Positions 21,815-33,567 of a stretch of DNA of 64,000 nucleotides are shown here, in pieces (the stretch's first letter is position 1; each line of letters begins with the position of its first letter). The notes beneath the pieces are model-generated. The model was not told where the DNA came from. It searched no databases and saw nothing but the letters and a program-made list of their open reading frames with translations. Made by a program: the position numbers and the translations under genes. Location: contig JASAND010030239.1 in the NCBI GenBank assembly GCA_030248195.1, forward strand, positions 1 to 64,000. The letters run 5' to 3'. This stretch comes from Trissonchulus latispiculum. Its lineage: Eukaryota > Nematoda > Enoplea > Enoplida > Ironidae.

Positions 21815-23074
21815 CGCTCTGTGTATATAGTTCTGTTTGTCTAAAAAGTAATTTTCACCAGCAAACTGTAATCGGACTAAGGTAAAAACTAAAAAGAATG
21901 TAAGTTTAGAAATGGTTGCCGTTAAAAGGGGAATTTGGGATAAACTTTCCATAACGGATATATTCGATTTAAACTAGTTTATGGATTGATTTTGTATCCT
22001 GCAATGAAATTTTTTAATGCGAAGAAATTAAAATTTTCCAATTGCATTTTGATTTCTGATATTTCTTTTGATTAGTTTTACATGTCTAATAAAATAATTT
22101 AACTTAATAAATTTATCCGTATCCATTGTTATCCATTAAATGTCCAAAAATTTGTTTAATTGTGGACAGGTTTCTCCAGATATATTTTTTCGTATTTTTT
22201 CGTGTCATTCTCTTATATTTTATTTTGATGTATCCATAGACTTTCAGTTATTATGCATTCATTTTATTCATTCATGAAATTTCCATTTCTTTTAATCAAA
22301 GCACTGCAAGTTTACTACACGCTTAACACGTTGGCAGAATGCTAACGAATTAAGATTTTTCATTGGATGCCCGAACTGTGCCACAGCGCCGTCTAGCGAG
22401 TGAAATGTCTGGAACACACTAAATGTTTCCGCTTCCGTTTTAGACCGTTTTTCCGTTTCCGCATTTTAGACATATTTTGGATTCCGCTTTTTAGACAAAA
22501 TTCCGTTTCCACATTTTATACCGTGTTTTCGTTTTTATTTCCGCTTTCTAGACCACATTTCCGCTTTCATTTCCACTTCGGCTTCCGCTTTTTAGACAGA
22601 CCCCATGCCAATGTCATTTTCTTACATTCATAAAATTAGCTGTTACTACCATGTCAAGTCAACGTTAAGTTAAACTATGTAAAAGAGTTCTTTGAACTTG
22701 ATACCGTTTCATGGAAATGCCAAACTCTGTTTTGGACGAATGATCTACTTTATTCGGAAGAACAACAATAAGCAGGAAAGTGTACAAGGTTGTTTATATA
22801 AATGCAGAACTGCAGGTTGTATCCTATAAAGCCTGCGAAAGCGGTGTTTGGTTTTTATAATCATCTAAACGTCGCAACTAAAAAGTGTAAAGCTAATAAG
22901 CACGAAGAAATTTGAGTCGTCATTCAATAATCCGTAAATGGTGCACCCCGTAAATTTAGGCTCTATACAAGAACAGCAAGTCAAAATTTGACGCAGTGTT
23001 ACATAATAAGTGCGCTAAAATAATTCCACAATAAAGTTTACCTGAATTCAGCAGCTTTTATGACCGTTACGTTA
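21815..23074. other. Interior of the TIR-bounded element, right side
   Basis: AT-rich, without a supported gene. The stretch 22,400-22,610 is a degenerate tandem repeat of a unit like TTTCCGCTTTTTAGAC, whose reverse complement resembles 9,880-9,975 at the other end of the element. Confidence 0.5.
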
Positions 23075-23664
23075 ATCAGCTAAAATTAACTCTGCCTAAC
23101 TCTTTTCGCGAATGGAAGAGTTAATTTTAACTCTGCGCTTTTTAACTCCTCTTAACTCTGCTGGCCGAGTTAAGAGGAGTTAAAAACGCGCAGAGTTAAA
23201 ATTAACTCTAGCCATTCGCGAAAAGGGTAGAGTTAATTTTAACTCTACTCTACTCTACTCTACTCCACTCTACCCATTCGCGAAAAGGCCCTAAGTGTTT
23301 TGAATCTCGTAATCGATGGGCTTTCCGTCTTTCCTCATTGCGCTTCCACAACACTTTTTCTGCAGCCGGCTTTCCGTCCTTGCCGAGCTCGTCACTATTT
23401 TGGTCTCCATCGGCTGGTTGCATCTTGTCGGTTTATCTACTTTAACTGCCCTGGGGGTGATGCAAGCTTAGGCAAGCTGGAACGATCGAACCCTAGTCAG
23501 AAATGGTTGGGGATCATGTTTTCTGTTCGTGACCTTCGTCTCTCCGCCTCTTGTCTGCTATTTTCGAATGTGCGCTGACAGCGCGATAACAAATTACATA
23601 GGGTCATGGTGCGTACCTCTATAAGAAGTGGTAGAGCTAGATCCGTTACATCTTTAGACCTTAA

Positions 23665-24891
23665 GGGGGGGGGGTGACTAAACTTTTGCCACGTCTTTAT
23701 CCGATTGGCCTACTTTTTGGCGAACTTATAGAGCATGGGTGTGGTCAAAAAATACTTGGTCGTTGGTTCTCAGCTGCCTTCCAACCATGTGCAGTCGTCG
23801 GGTTTATATGCCCAACCCCCCCCCCTTTTTCACAACTACCAACATAATTAATTAAAAATTTCTGCTGGCTGCAAGACCCTAGCTTCAAGGTTCCCTTTTG
23901 CCAATATGATTTGACACATGTGCCCCAATCTGTAGAAAAATACTAGACGTCTCTATCTTATCTGCATCTGAGGGAATTACTCTTCAAAGTTGAAGTTTCG
24001 TCAAAAATTTAAAAAAGTTTGGCTAACGAAAGGAATATTTTATTACTGGTGCGAGCTATAAGGCTGTAATTTGCCCTAAAAGGAGGCCCTATAGGAGTAC
24101 TCATTTGTGCCAAACGGCAAGAAATTCTGCCTCGTGAAGAAATTTTTATGTCAACTTTAATCTTCAAAAATTGCCAAAATCGCCTTTTCTGGCCAATGGT
24201 ACCCCAGAAATCGAAAAATTCAGTTTTTTAAATTAAAATTTTTTGAAATATTTGAACTCAGCGTGGTCGAAAACACACCCACAAAAGATTTCAGCTCGAT
24301 TAGTTAAGGTTTGGGACTTCTATGGCTGCAGAAAGACACTACACAGGATCCTACAGACTGAAAACGGCTATTTTGGCAATTTTTGAAGATTAAAGTTGAC
24401 ATAAAATTTTTTCACGCGGCACAATTTCTTGCCATTTGGCACAAATGAGTAATCCTATAGGGCCTCCTTTGATGCCGAATTACAGCCTTATTGCTCGCAC
24501 CAGTAATAAAATATTCCTTTCGTTAGCCAAAAATTTTTAAATTTGTGACGAAACTTCAACTTTGAAGAGTTCCCTTAGATGCAGATAAGATAGAGACGTC
24601 TAGTATTTTTCTGCAGATAGGGGCACATGTGCCAAATCATATTCGCAAATGGCAACCTTGAAGCTAGGGTCTTGCTGCAGCCAGCAGAAATTTTTAATAA
24701 ATTATGTTGGTAGTTGTGAAAAGGGGAGGTGGGGGGGGGTCGGGCAGATAAACCCGACGACTGCACATGGCTGGAAGGCAGCTAAGAATCAACGACCAAG
24801 TATTTTTTGACCACACCCATGCTCTATATTTTCGCCAAAAAGTAGGCCAAACGGACAAATTCGAAGCACCCCCATTTTAGTCGCCCCCCCC
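23665..24891. mobile_element. Foldback element flanked by TTAA
   Basis: Two arms of about 525 bases (23,665-24,188 and 24,366-24,891) are inverted copies with scattered mismatches, separated by about 175 bases. Each outer end is a poly-G run followed by a CGACTAAA-like string. TTAA is present on both sides (23,661-23,664 and 24,892-24,895). There is no transposase. The TTAA target fits piggyBac-type or similar mobilisation, but the ends do not begin with the usual CCC. Confidence 0.8.
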
Positions 24892-24895
24892 TTAA

Positions 24896-25805
24896 GGCAA
24901 TTCTGCTTGAATATAATAAGACAGAACGCATTTGCAGATGAGATAAAACAAAAACCTTAAGCACAACACAATATTCTATATCATCACAATCTATAAATGA
25001 AATTAGCATATATAAAAACAGAAACGGGCATACAACTAACTATTAGTTCATTTCCAAAAACAGAAACTCAAATACAAACATAGGATAACGTGGGGGAATG
25101 GGGAGATGCAGATTCCCCAGACCAGGAAAAGGCGGGCAGATCCCTTCTGCGAGACGGAAAAAAGGGCAAACCCTCTCATTTAGAAGGGAAAAAGGGGTAG
25201 ACCACTCAACGAGTTTTACCAAAAATTGAATATTTCTAGCAATAACGATTGTTAAAAGGTTTCTTAATTGGCAATAATCTTCAGTTTTTTACAAATTTTT
25301 GGGCAACAATGTTTAAAAGATTGCAATTTTTTGCAAATTTTGGGGTAAGCCCCTCGTTGGACCCGGGGTAGATCCCCCAGAATTGTACCCAGTGCTGTAT
25401 CACTACATACTGCAAGCAGTAACTTAAAACACAAACTGCAGTAGATAATTCATCACAAACTGTTTAACAAGAATGATAAGATAACAATATAAAAAGAAAA
25501 AGTGAGATGCTGTCATTAACATATTAAAAACAAAATAAAAGAAGCATTAATATAGACAAAAGTAAAACAACAATAAATCAATTTAGATCTACTAAGAAAT
25601 TCCATCTTCTCTCATAATAAATCTTCGCTTTAATCTACTCTCAATTAGTACAATCTTTCTGCTAAAAGGAAGAATTTTTCACAAAAAAATCCGAATAGGC
25701 ATACACAAAAATGAAAATATATTATGCAAAAGTGAATGACATTGTGTAGGTAGATTAAAGACAAAATATTAAGCAATCAAACAGTTGCAATAAACGCATC
25801 ATGCA
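24896..25805. other. AT-rich intergenic sequence
   Basis: No gene supported. A stretch near 25,085-25,400 has spaced G- and C-rich strings (CCCCAG, GGGGTAGA) that read as a degraded inverted repeat. Confidence 0.4.
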
Positions 25806-25813
25806 TAGCATTG

Positions 25814-26137
25814 GGATCTTTTCCGCAATATCCCCCCAACCGAAATAAGTTAACGACTCAGCCAATTGTTATTATACTTTGAAGGTAGGTTAGTGGATGT
25901 CTTCTGATTACAAAAATGTGAAAAAATTTGAAAAATTTAAAATTTTTAAAAATTTCAAAACTGAATTTTTGAAATTTTTCACGTTCAACAGGTAGAATCG
26001 AACACACCGATCATTTTCCATCGTTGCAGTAACTTCTGAAAATGCATTCTCCGTTCGCTAAATTTTTTAACATTTTAAAATTGGCTGAGTCGTGAATTTT
26101 CTTTTGGTTGGGGGGGGGGATATTGTGGAAAAGATCC
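25814..26137. mobile_element. MITE with 8-bp target duplication
   Basis: A 324-bp element with inverted ends GGATCTTTTCC, continuing as CAATATCCCCCC and ACGACTCAGCCAATT in both arms (about 60 bp). TAGCATTG flanks both sides (25,806-25,813 and 26,138-26,145). An 8-bp duplication fits hAT-type insertion, though the terminal bases are not the usual hAT pattern. Confidence 0.75.
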
Positions 26138-26774
26138 TAGCATTGGAATACCTAACGTACTTGATTGCAAACAATGCTTCGTTTAGCTTCAATTTTTAGA
26201 TTTTTATCCCTCTAAATCTTCCATGGTAAAAAGTGCAAAAAATGTTAGTAAGCAGTATAATAGAGAGAAACAATGCTATATATAATACACAATATTTTGT
26301 GCAAAAAGTGTTTCCGCTGGGCGAACATTTTTAGCAAATTGTAAACCGCGTGCGTAACCAGTAATAGTTTATAAGTGGCTTAACCTGCTTATTAACAGAA
26401 ACTAATACGTGTAAAACATTGTGTGATTTTTTATAAGACGTCTGAAGAAATTACTTGCACACCACTGAATGCTGGTAGACGTGTAACGTTTAACTAGCCT
26501 AGCATTTTTTCGTCTGTTTCGTGCTTTGAAGAATGCTCTCCAAGCAGTTAAGGAAAAACTTTATGAGTCGAGAATAAAGTTGCTATTGTCCTGGCCCTGG
26601 CAGGCCACGCTATGACTTGGAACAGTTGTACACATTAGACATGGACAAAATATGTTGAACTGACAAAATACATCCGTCAAACACTGTATAGTTGCTGTAA
26701 ACCAACTGAAACGGAGTAGCAGCACAGCTGAGATGAGGAAGAAACACTGTCACACAACTGAAATCATACCTAGA

Positions 26775-27120
26775 GTACATAATTTACAGGAGTACGACAC
26801 TAAGCCTACTCTATGTTGTCAGAGCAAAACTATGCCCCATTCGCTAACGGCTGACCCCCCTCCACAAATTGGACCGATCACTTCAAACATATGTTTGTTT
26901 GCTATGTTTGTGTTCTAAAGCTCGCAACAAACGCACATTGAGCCAACTGAGTAGTTGGATTTTCGAGCTTCAGCATGCAAGCGTGGCGTGCGAATTTGTT
27001 TGAAGTTATGGGTCCAATTTGTGGGGGGTCAGCCGTTAGCGAACAGAGCATAGTTTTGCTCTGATAACAGAGGCTGATTTGGCTTAGTGCCATACTCTTA
27101 GAAATTATGTGCTCTTGATC
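26775..27120. mobile_element. MITE with long terminal inverted repeats, copy B
   Basis: Same family as 8,739-9,053. The left arm GACACTAAGCC ... TGTCAGAGCAAAAC ... GCTAACGGCTGACCCCCC is mirrored by GGGGGGTCAGCCGTTAGCGAAC ... GCTCTGATAACA ... GGCTTAGTGCC (first part given to show pairing). The arms include a block related to GAGTACATAATTT. No coding sequence. Confidence 0.7.
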
Positions 27121-27447
27121 GTACTAATAGAATCGTCTGTACTCTTGGCTTGGCCGTCACATATATGCAGGTTAGGTTACAGATTAGTTTCACTTCTTAA
27201 TGATGCAATTAAAACCTACTCATACTCCAACACCACACAACAATATAAAACCTCTGGCTAAGGGGTGGGGGAGGGAATTCACATAATTCTTATGGGATGT
27301 CAGAGAACAGGAATTACTTACAAAGATATCCATAAAATTCATACGTCATCAGAAAATCAGTTCAACCCGGCTGTTGGCAAGCTGCCAACCAAATTACCAC
27401 TTTATAAGCAGCAGATTGTTTCACACAGCATTTACCTGGTCTCTACT

Positions 27448-28516
27448 CTAAACGGATTCACCAGTCAAGGGAACCGATGAACCCGAACATTTCATGGGGC
27501 GTGGAGGAGGGGGATGCTCCTTTCTTTCCCTTTTCCCCTTTCCAAAGAAGAAACCAGAGGGTCGTAGACCCGGGGACTGTCTCAAATCGTCCGGCAGGGG
27601 AACACCTTTGGTCTCCGGCAGTCCCAGCCAACACACGACCACATGAACCAGGGAAAACAGACCGTAGATAATGAAAGGCAGCGGGTAGTAGATCGTGGAT
27701 AAGTAGTTGATCTGTGGACCCAGAACCGAGCCCAGACGGGAGCCCACATTGCAGACGGCCCGGGCCATATTGCGGACCACCGTGGGAAACAGTTCTGCCG
27801 AATAGAGGTGATTGATTTTCCAGATCGGATCGATGGCCGAGGCGCCCAGGATCACAAAATAGGAGAGCCATCGGGAGGAGGGACCGTCCAGGGCGTAGAC
27901 GAGGACCATCAGCCAACAGCAGGAACAGCCTATGGAGACGGCCCCCAGAATCAGTGGTCGCCGACCCCAGATACAGCCATCCAGCAGCAGCGGTATCAGA
28001 CCCGTACTACCCTTCATCAGGCCCAGAAGGAACGTATTGAGGAATAGGTTCCCGGTCAGTCGACCCATCCCAAAGTAGATCCCGTAGGAGATGATACTGG
28101 AGGCGAGCCAGCTGTAGAAGAGGATCAGCAGGGAACCCCGGAGCCAGTCCGCACCGCAGAGCAGGTCCCGATATCCGTAGTGGATTCGTCGTCGTCCACG
28201 TCCACCCCCGCTCTCCACTGCCCCCTGTCCATGACTCATCTGCGGGTGACCCTCTCCAGAACCTGAGAGGAGCAGTTCCGAGACCCGCTCCGGCTCCAAC
28301 TCCTCCTCATCCACAGTTGTGGAGTTGGAAGAGACCTCTTCCGCCGCTCTGCGGGAGGACACCAGTTCAGCGGAGTCGTCCACCTTTTGCGGAGACGGAT
28401 GCCCTCCTCTTCCGGCGGTCAGAATGGATCGATAGTAGCCCTCACGACCGTTCATTCGGGCGATCTTCCGCAGAATTCGATCACCCTTCGCCAACTCGCC
28501 ACGCTGAAGCAGCCAT
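27448..28516 (-). CDS. SLC22-type transporter exon 3
   Basis: Completes the Arg codon, then encodes WLLQRGELAKG, the central cytosolic loop with an acidic insert, helices 7-12 and LPETKG. The stop is at 27,448-27,450. Acceptor TTTCAG. Confidence 0.87.
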
Positions 28517-30617
28517 CTGAAATAAACACTCAGTAAAGACAACAGACAGGATTTCGGTCAATGTTATCAATATTATAAGAAAAGAGCAGAGCTGGGAATC
28601 GATCCCCACAACCTTCAGTTTAGTGCACCGACGCTCCACCGATTGTGTCACCGACGACGGCATCCTAGATATATTTAAACATTTCCGACCAATAAAAGTC
28701 AGTAAAATGTGTAACAAACGGTCCTGAGTAAACATCTGGCTTATTTGTACTGGGGGGGGGGGTGGGACCGCCCCCCATTCGGCGACCTCCCCCCCCATTC
28801 GAGGAGCCCCCCATGAAATGCCCCCATAAATTCCAACCTCTCCCGCATAACCCCAAAAATTGCCAAATTTTACCATTTTTACCATAAATTTTCAAAATTT
28901 TTTCCGGCTTCCCAGCATTTTCAAAAAATGTTCACTATTTTAGCCTAAAAACCACTTAAAATTAGTCATTTCTTAGTGATTTTTACACATTTTTACACGA
29001 AAAACCCGCAAAAATTTGAAAAAATTCCGAAATATGCCCCCCATTCTGGGTGAGCCCCCCCCCCCATCGATGGGGGCCCCATGAAGCCCCCTCTCATTAA
29101 TTTTGGCCTAAAAATAAGCCAGACCATTGCAACAAAAATGACGATGACAGTTATTCTAAGCCTGCTGAATTATTGTACCTGGGACTTTCATCAATAGCCA
29201 GCGCAGTGAAACTGAAGAGTAGACCAAGTCCGAACAGGGCCAAATGATAGCCGAACCAATGGGCGGAGAGGTACCCCAGAAGGGCCATGCTGATCAGGCC
29301 AAAGGGCCACCCGTTCACGGAGACGCACAGCAGACGCCGTTCCGGGCCCACATTCTCCAGCAAAATCACCAAAGAAATGACCATATAGGCCCCTCCAAAC
29401 ACTCCGATTAGGAACAGAATCGACACAGTGTAGAGGAGTAGCAGCAGTGGAGACAGTAGTAGGGTGCCAGTCGCCCTAAAATGAAGGGGGACCCAGACCA
29501 GACTGAGGGCACCATTTCCAAGGGCAGCGCCCCCGATGGCGAGGGCATGAGTCCATCGACGACCGTAGCGATCCGCCAGCTGACCGAAACCGATGGCCCC
29601 CGCAACGCCGCCCAGCATGAGGGCTGTGGTGAGAAGGGTGGGGAGGTAGGAGGAGGTGGTGGTGGTGGAATGATTGGAAAAGGGCAGGAAAAGGAAAGGC
29701 GGCTCGGAAAGGAGAGAGTGGAAAGAGGAATCCGAGGGCTCTGAGTCACTCTCTTGACAGGAGAATAGGAGAGAAACTGGCTCCGATGATCCAGTCCCTC
29801 TCTTCCATAAGCTCTTCAGATCAGGATCACTGCTGGTAGTCAGACTACCATTTGGCAACGTCTCCCAAGCTCCAGTGGAATTGTTCAATACTGAAACAAC
29901 AGAGAAATGCCAAAAAATAATGCTGAAAATCTTGAACTGCTTTTAATTTTTTGAATTTTTCGAATCGCAAAGGGGGCAGTTACGGAAGCGTTAAACACAA
30001 GAGTGCGCTGAATAACTGCCGGCAGCGTTAGCGGCTAAAAATGAATTGTGTTGTCTATTTTTTACAATTAGCTTTGTATTGTCATTTGTCACATTCTTAA
30101 ATACGTTGAATGAGAGATACGTATGCACAATGCAAGGCTAATTGTAAAAAATAATCTCATTCAATCAATTATTGAACTGCCAAGTCTGCAAGTAAATCTT
30201 ATTCAACAAACGCTAAGTTTTGCGTATTTCGTCTGTTTAACCAAATTTTCAGGGAAAACTCAACAAATCCAAAACACAACCCATAGTCTGGCCAATCAAA
30301 TGGATGGATGCAAAAGATTTTTCAAAAAGTTACGTAACCCTCTGAGATCAACAATAGTTCTTACCTAATCTATATGACTGCGGATAATTGTAGCTAATGT
30401 TGCTGGAATTGTATCTATGGTCATTCGGCGACGGGCATTTTCGTATAGGAAGTAGACCGTCGTACATCGTAGACAGCATGGAGCCCGTGATAAAGAGATA
30501 GGGCGCCTGAGTCAGAAATATCAGACGCCACTGATAGGGACCAAAACTCCCGACTTCCCTCTGAATTGACTCAAAGATCAGCTGGGAAGGGAAAGCACCT
30601 CCTCCTGAAGGCAGCAT
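27448..30617 (-). CDS. SLC22-type organic ion transporter (major facilitator), three exons
   Basis: Exons 30,365-30,617, 29,179-29,890 and 27,448-28,516 join in frame to 677 residues. All introns are GT-AG. The start ATG has an in-frame TGA directly upstream. The N-terminus has the SLC22-like FGPYQWR, then a first membrane helix. A Ser-rich, sequon-bearing extracellular loop follows, then the MFS signature GFGQLADRYGRRW between helices 2 and 3. ESPRWLLQRGELAKG spans the exon 2/3 junction and matches the SLC22 loop after helix 6. The C-terminus has further helices and the family-typical LPETKG. Proteins of this family carry organic cations, anions or carnitine across the plasma membrane; the substrate cannot be told here. 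It is longer than usual (about 550) because of an acidic/Ser-rich insert in the central cytosolic loop and a basic Pro-rich tail. Confidence 0.88.
28594..28655 (-). repeat. tRNA-derived sequence in the transporter's second intron
   Basis: On the minus strand it shows an A-box-like string (ACAATCGGTGGAGCG), a 5-bp anticodon-type stem (TCGGT/ACTGA) and a B-box (GGGATCGATTCC). The loop lacks the usual U33 and the T stem is poor, so it is a SINE-like relic and not a gene. Confidence 0.4.
28740..29105. repeat. G/C-tract repeat element in intron
   Basis: Two G/C-rich ends (GGGGGGGGGG...CCCCCCATTCG and CCCCCCCCATCGATGGGGG...) enclose an AT-rich middle. This looks like a MITE of the poly-G-ended kind that recurs in the window. 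Ends are not well defined. Confidence 0.4.
29179..29890 (-). CDS. SLC22-type transporter exon 2
   Basis: Begins with two bases completing the split codon. It encodes the rest of the extracellular loop and helices 2-6, including the LADRYGRR motif. It ends in ESP plus two bases of an Arg codon at donor GTACAA. Confidence 0.85.
30365..30617 (-). CDS. SLC22-type transporter exon 1
   Basis: 84 codons plus one base. Encodes the cytosolic N-terminus, helix 1 and the beginning of the extracellular loop. Donor GTAAGA. Confidence 0.8.
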
Positions 30618-31389
30618 TCACGGTTCACTCACTCTAAACACAAGTTGAGAACCAAAAAGCATACAAAAAGGTCCTTTGACTCGCAGATTAACCTAATTTT
30701 AATCCATCAAGTATATATATATATAAATGGTGATCAGATATTTGATCAAAAAATTTCAAATCCGTTAAAGGAATTAAAAACAGGCGGATTAAACAGATTA
30801 ACGCTACGTACATAAGTGTTTAAGAAAACAGCGAATGCAAATTAAACATAACTCGCTAACTTATGTGAGAATTAAACATAACTCACTAACTTATGTTCGA
30901 GATAAAATAAAAGTACAAAATGTTAATTCAGAATGCACTGACGAGTCAAATCAAAGTTAATCCGCTTAAACTAAACTAACTGAATCAGTTACTTCCTATT
31001 AATCAATTTTAATACCTTTTCCTTTAATTTCCTTAATGAGGATTATTTTTCATGAAATCCGTTTAATCTTTAGACAAATGCAAACGAAACAAGCTTCAGT
31101 TCCCACCCACTATTTGACTAAAACTTGTCGTTACGAAGAGCTGTCTGTCAGGCTGCAGTGTGTTAACTGTTGTTTGTTTAGAATTAAAAAATAAATAGAC
31201 ATGAAATTTGTTGGCATCCTGCTTTTTGGCTATCTCCAGATTATATCCTGTGATATTCTTCACTCCGGTTCTTACGAGTTCTTTTCTAACCAGCCAGCTA
31301 AGGAGACAAAAGAAGCCCCGACTGCAGCCACTGCAAAAAACAAGCTTCTTCACAAGTCCTCTACTAACTTTTATTGAAAGTCTATACAG
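30618..31389. other. Intergenic sequence upstream of the transporter
   Basis: Upstream of the transporter start. No clear TATA box at a sensible distance. A direct duplication (ATTAAACATAACTC(A/G)CTAACTTATG) occurs near 30,840-30,900. No other gene seen. Confidence 0.4.
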
Positions 31390-31394
31390 ACTGT

Positions 31395-31670
31395 TACGTA
31401 TAACCACTAGCGTAGCCAGAACACAATTTCGGAGGGGGCAAGCCAAAATTTTTCGGAAATTGAGTTGAAACTAAACCCTGTGGAGACCGATTGCAAGTGC
31501 AAACTGGTATATTTTGGAGGTAGTTCCGCGCAAAATTAGCGCCGCAGGCGAAACTTTTTTGGAAATATTTACCCGCATTCCAACTTGGTATTAAAATGTT
31601 TCTTTGGCCTCCGATTTCGGGGGGGGGGCATGCCCACCTCGCCCCACCCCCCTGGCTATGTGCCTGCGTA
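31395..31670. repeat. G-tract repeat (GTAGCCAG ... CTGGCTATG ends)
   Basis: CTAGCGTAGCCAG near the left end pairs with CTGGCTATGTGCCTG at the right, around an interior with GGAGGGGGC and a 9-G run. A related fragment lies at about 54,225-54,310. It is a MITE-like, non-coding repeat. Confidence 0.45.
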
Positions 31671-31673
31671 TAA

Positions 31674-31815
<142 letters not shown>

Positions 31816-32178
31816 GCTAAAGATGCCGCTTTCACAGCCATAAAATTTTGCTCAAAACTTGCTTTTGCACTTTGTACCCGAGGCATAACGTTTGATTTTT
31901 TGACCAATGACTTTAACATTCCATAGGAGGGAGGGACACACCTAAGCCTCAAAAATAACCTGTCAAGGATCAATTAAACTTTATGTAATAGGTAGATTTT
32001 GAGAATTGTTAGACAAGTTGGTTTTTTGGGCGAAAACAAGCTAAAGTTGCTAAGGTTCTGTGTTGTATAATGTTGAAATTTTCTGTTGAAGGATGAATGT
32101 GACTATTTTATGTTAATCCTGTGCCTCAAACTCTTGACTCTGTGCTTGTTATGATTTTGTTCTACTAATCTACTAATT

Positions 32179-32550
32179 AAGGTAAGGTAAGTGACCCCTG
32201 GAGAGAACTCCAACCTACAGAAGGTTATAGGGTGCCGGTGCTTATCTCCGGATTCACAGCCCGAAGCCAGGAGCGACAACTCTAATGTTGACTACATCTG
32301 TGGAAGGGGGGCCAGCCCTTCGTCAGGCATTGCGCCAGAACACAGACTCCTGTTACCTTCCCACCGCAGTGGTACCCATTTACCGACCAGTTAAGGATAG
32401 ACAGCTGGGTTGGCTGGAGCCCACGGCGAACCGATATGTGCTTAGTCCCTTGCTCAAGGGGATTTGTGAAAGCTTTGTGGCAGCGGGGATTCGAACCTCG
32501 GACTATCGGATCCGAAGTCGAACGCCTTAACCACTCGGCCGGCACGGCAC
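32179..32550 (-). mobile_element. Complete tRNA-derived SINE with target duplications
   Basis: On the minus strand a tRNA-like head (GCCGGCCGAGTGGTTAAGGC A-box; GGTTCGAATCC B-box) is followed by a body of about 290 bases. The body contains the string TAAATGGGTACC, and the tail is a (CTTAC)n-like repeat. The element is flanked by 15-base direct repeats ACTAATCTACTAATT (32,164-32,178 and 32,551-32,565), the mark of L1-type retroposition. The body string is reminiscent of central domains shared by SINEs of several marine invertebrates; I recall this from family knowledge and have not compared it. Confidence 0.85.
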
Positions 32551-32994
32551 ACTAATCTACTAATTGACTAACTAATTGTGCAATCTGGACTAACTAATTG
32601 TGCAGGGAGCATAGTAAACTGATCTCAAAGTTTAGTGAGTGATCAGTTTACTATTAGGTAGCTTAAGAGGAAACGAGCCATTTCACCAGTGCTCTATTCG
32701 GTGTTTGAAAAGACCAAGTTTGCCCGACCCCCAAACTTGTGCAATAGCAAGGGCTGAGTTCGGAAATTGAATCTTTTAAATGATCTCTCAGCTCCAAAAA
32801 GCCTACTAGCTCAACCTTTTTCTTTACATTTATCCCCCTAACAAAGGTTGATCAACTTCAAAGGCTACTTGCAGGAGATCAGCGGAACTTTAGAGCATGA
32901 TTTATATACATCGTTGGAATGCTCGAGATGAGCTCTATTTAATGGTGGAAAGCAGTTTGCTGTAGCTTGCTGTTATAACAAGTTAAGCATAAGT

Positions 32995-33567
32995 CTTTTT
33001 CCTGCTGCGCCTCAGCGCAGCAGGTCTCTTATGTTTGCTCGGCCCGAGCCCTCACACGCATTTTGCTTGATAAATATACGCTTCACCGTAAATGCGTGTA
33101 AACAATGGTTTAACATAGGGCTGGTATGATCTGTGTGTGAAATCTTGTCTTTCATTCTAAAGAACTTCTTTTTCCGATTTATATGCATATTACGCATATA
33201 TGTATGGGATTACTTTCGATTCCAAAATCGGAAATGTCTATTCTTTGTTGTAATTCATGACTCATCGTTACAGTTGAACTTTTGTCATTAATACCTCAGC
33301 TCAGCAAAGATTTCTCAAATATGATAAACTTACAGGAATATGCGCTAATATACACACAAATGCTCAATAGTTTAAAGCTTATTTTGGATATAAAGTAGAA
33401 TTCCTCAAGCTTTATAAAAAATCTTTAAACAATGTTTTGCACTTATATTTTTCTGTAGTAAGCAATTAAGAGCTCTCTTATAAAATAATTAACTGCGCAG
33501 CAGGTTTACAATTACTTAAATGCCCGTCCAGCGGAAACTGAACCTTTTGCACAAAATCTTGCTTGTT
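32995..33567 (-). mobile_element. Dispersed repeat ending in a 10-bp hairpin, copy 2
   Basis: Inverted copy of 9,977-10,753 lacking the tRNA-containing insertion, 573 bases. The hairpin CCTGCTGCGC/GCGCAGCAGG lies at the left edge, that is, at the 3' end in element orientation. No coding sequence. Confidence 0.65.

Larger units (their letters stand above)
9119..23291. mobile_element. TIR-bounded DNA element enclosing a nested retrotransposon
   Basis: The outer ends are identical inverted repeats beginning GGGCCTTTTCGCGAATGG and running about 25 bp. They are flanked by TAA on both sides (9,116-9,118 and 23,292-23,294). Inside each end lies a dense set of direct and inverted copies of GAGTTAAAATTAACTC and CTTTTCGCGAATG (9,119-9,425 and about 23,075-23,291). 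Further in, an opposed pair of purine-rich or pyrimidine-rich GCGGA repeats (about 9,880-9,975 versus 22,420-22,610) supports one element. A 3-bp TAA duplication fits PIF/Harbinger-type transposons, but no transposase is visible, so it is probably non-autonomous or gutted. The interior is mostly the nested LTR element and another repeat. Two separate MITEs remain possible. Confidence 0.55.

Noticed and set aside
9119..23291. Polinton/Maverick reading of the 14-kb TIR unit
   Set aside because: No polymerase B, packaging ATPase or capsid frames; the interior is a gypsy-type element and other repeats. The duplication is 3 bp, where Polintons usually make 6 bp.
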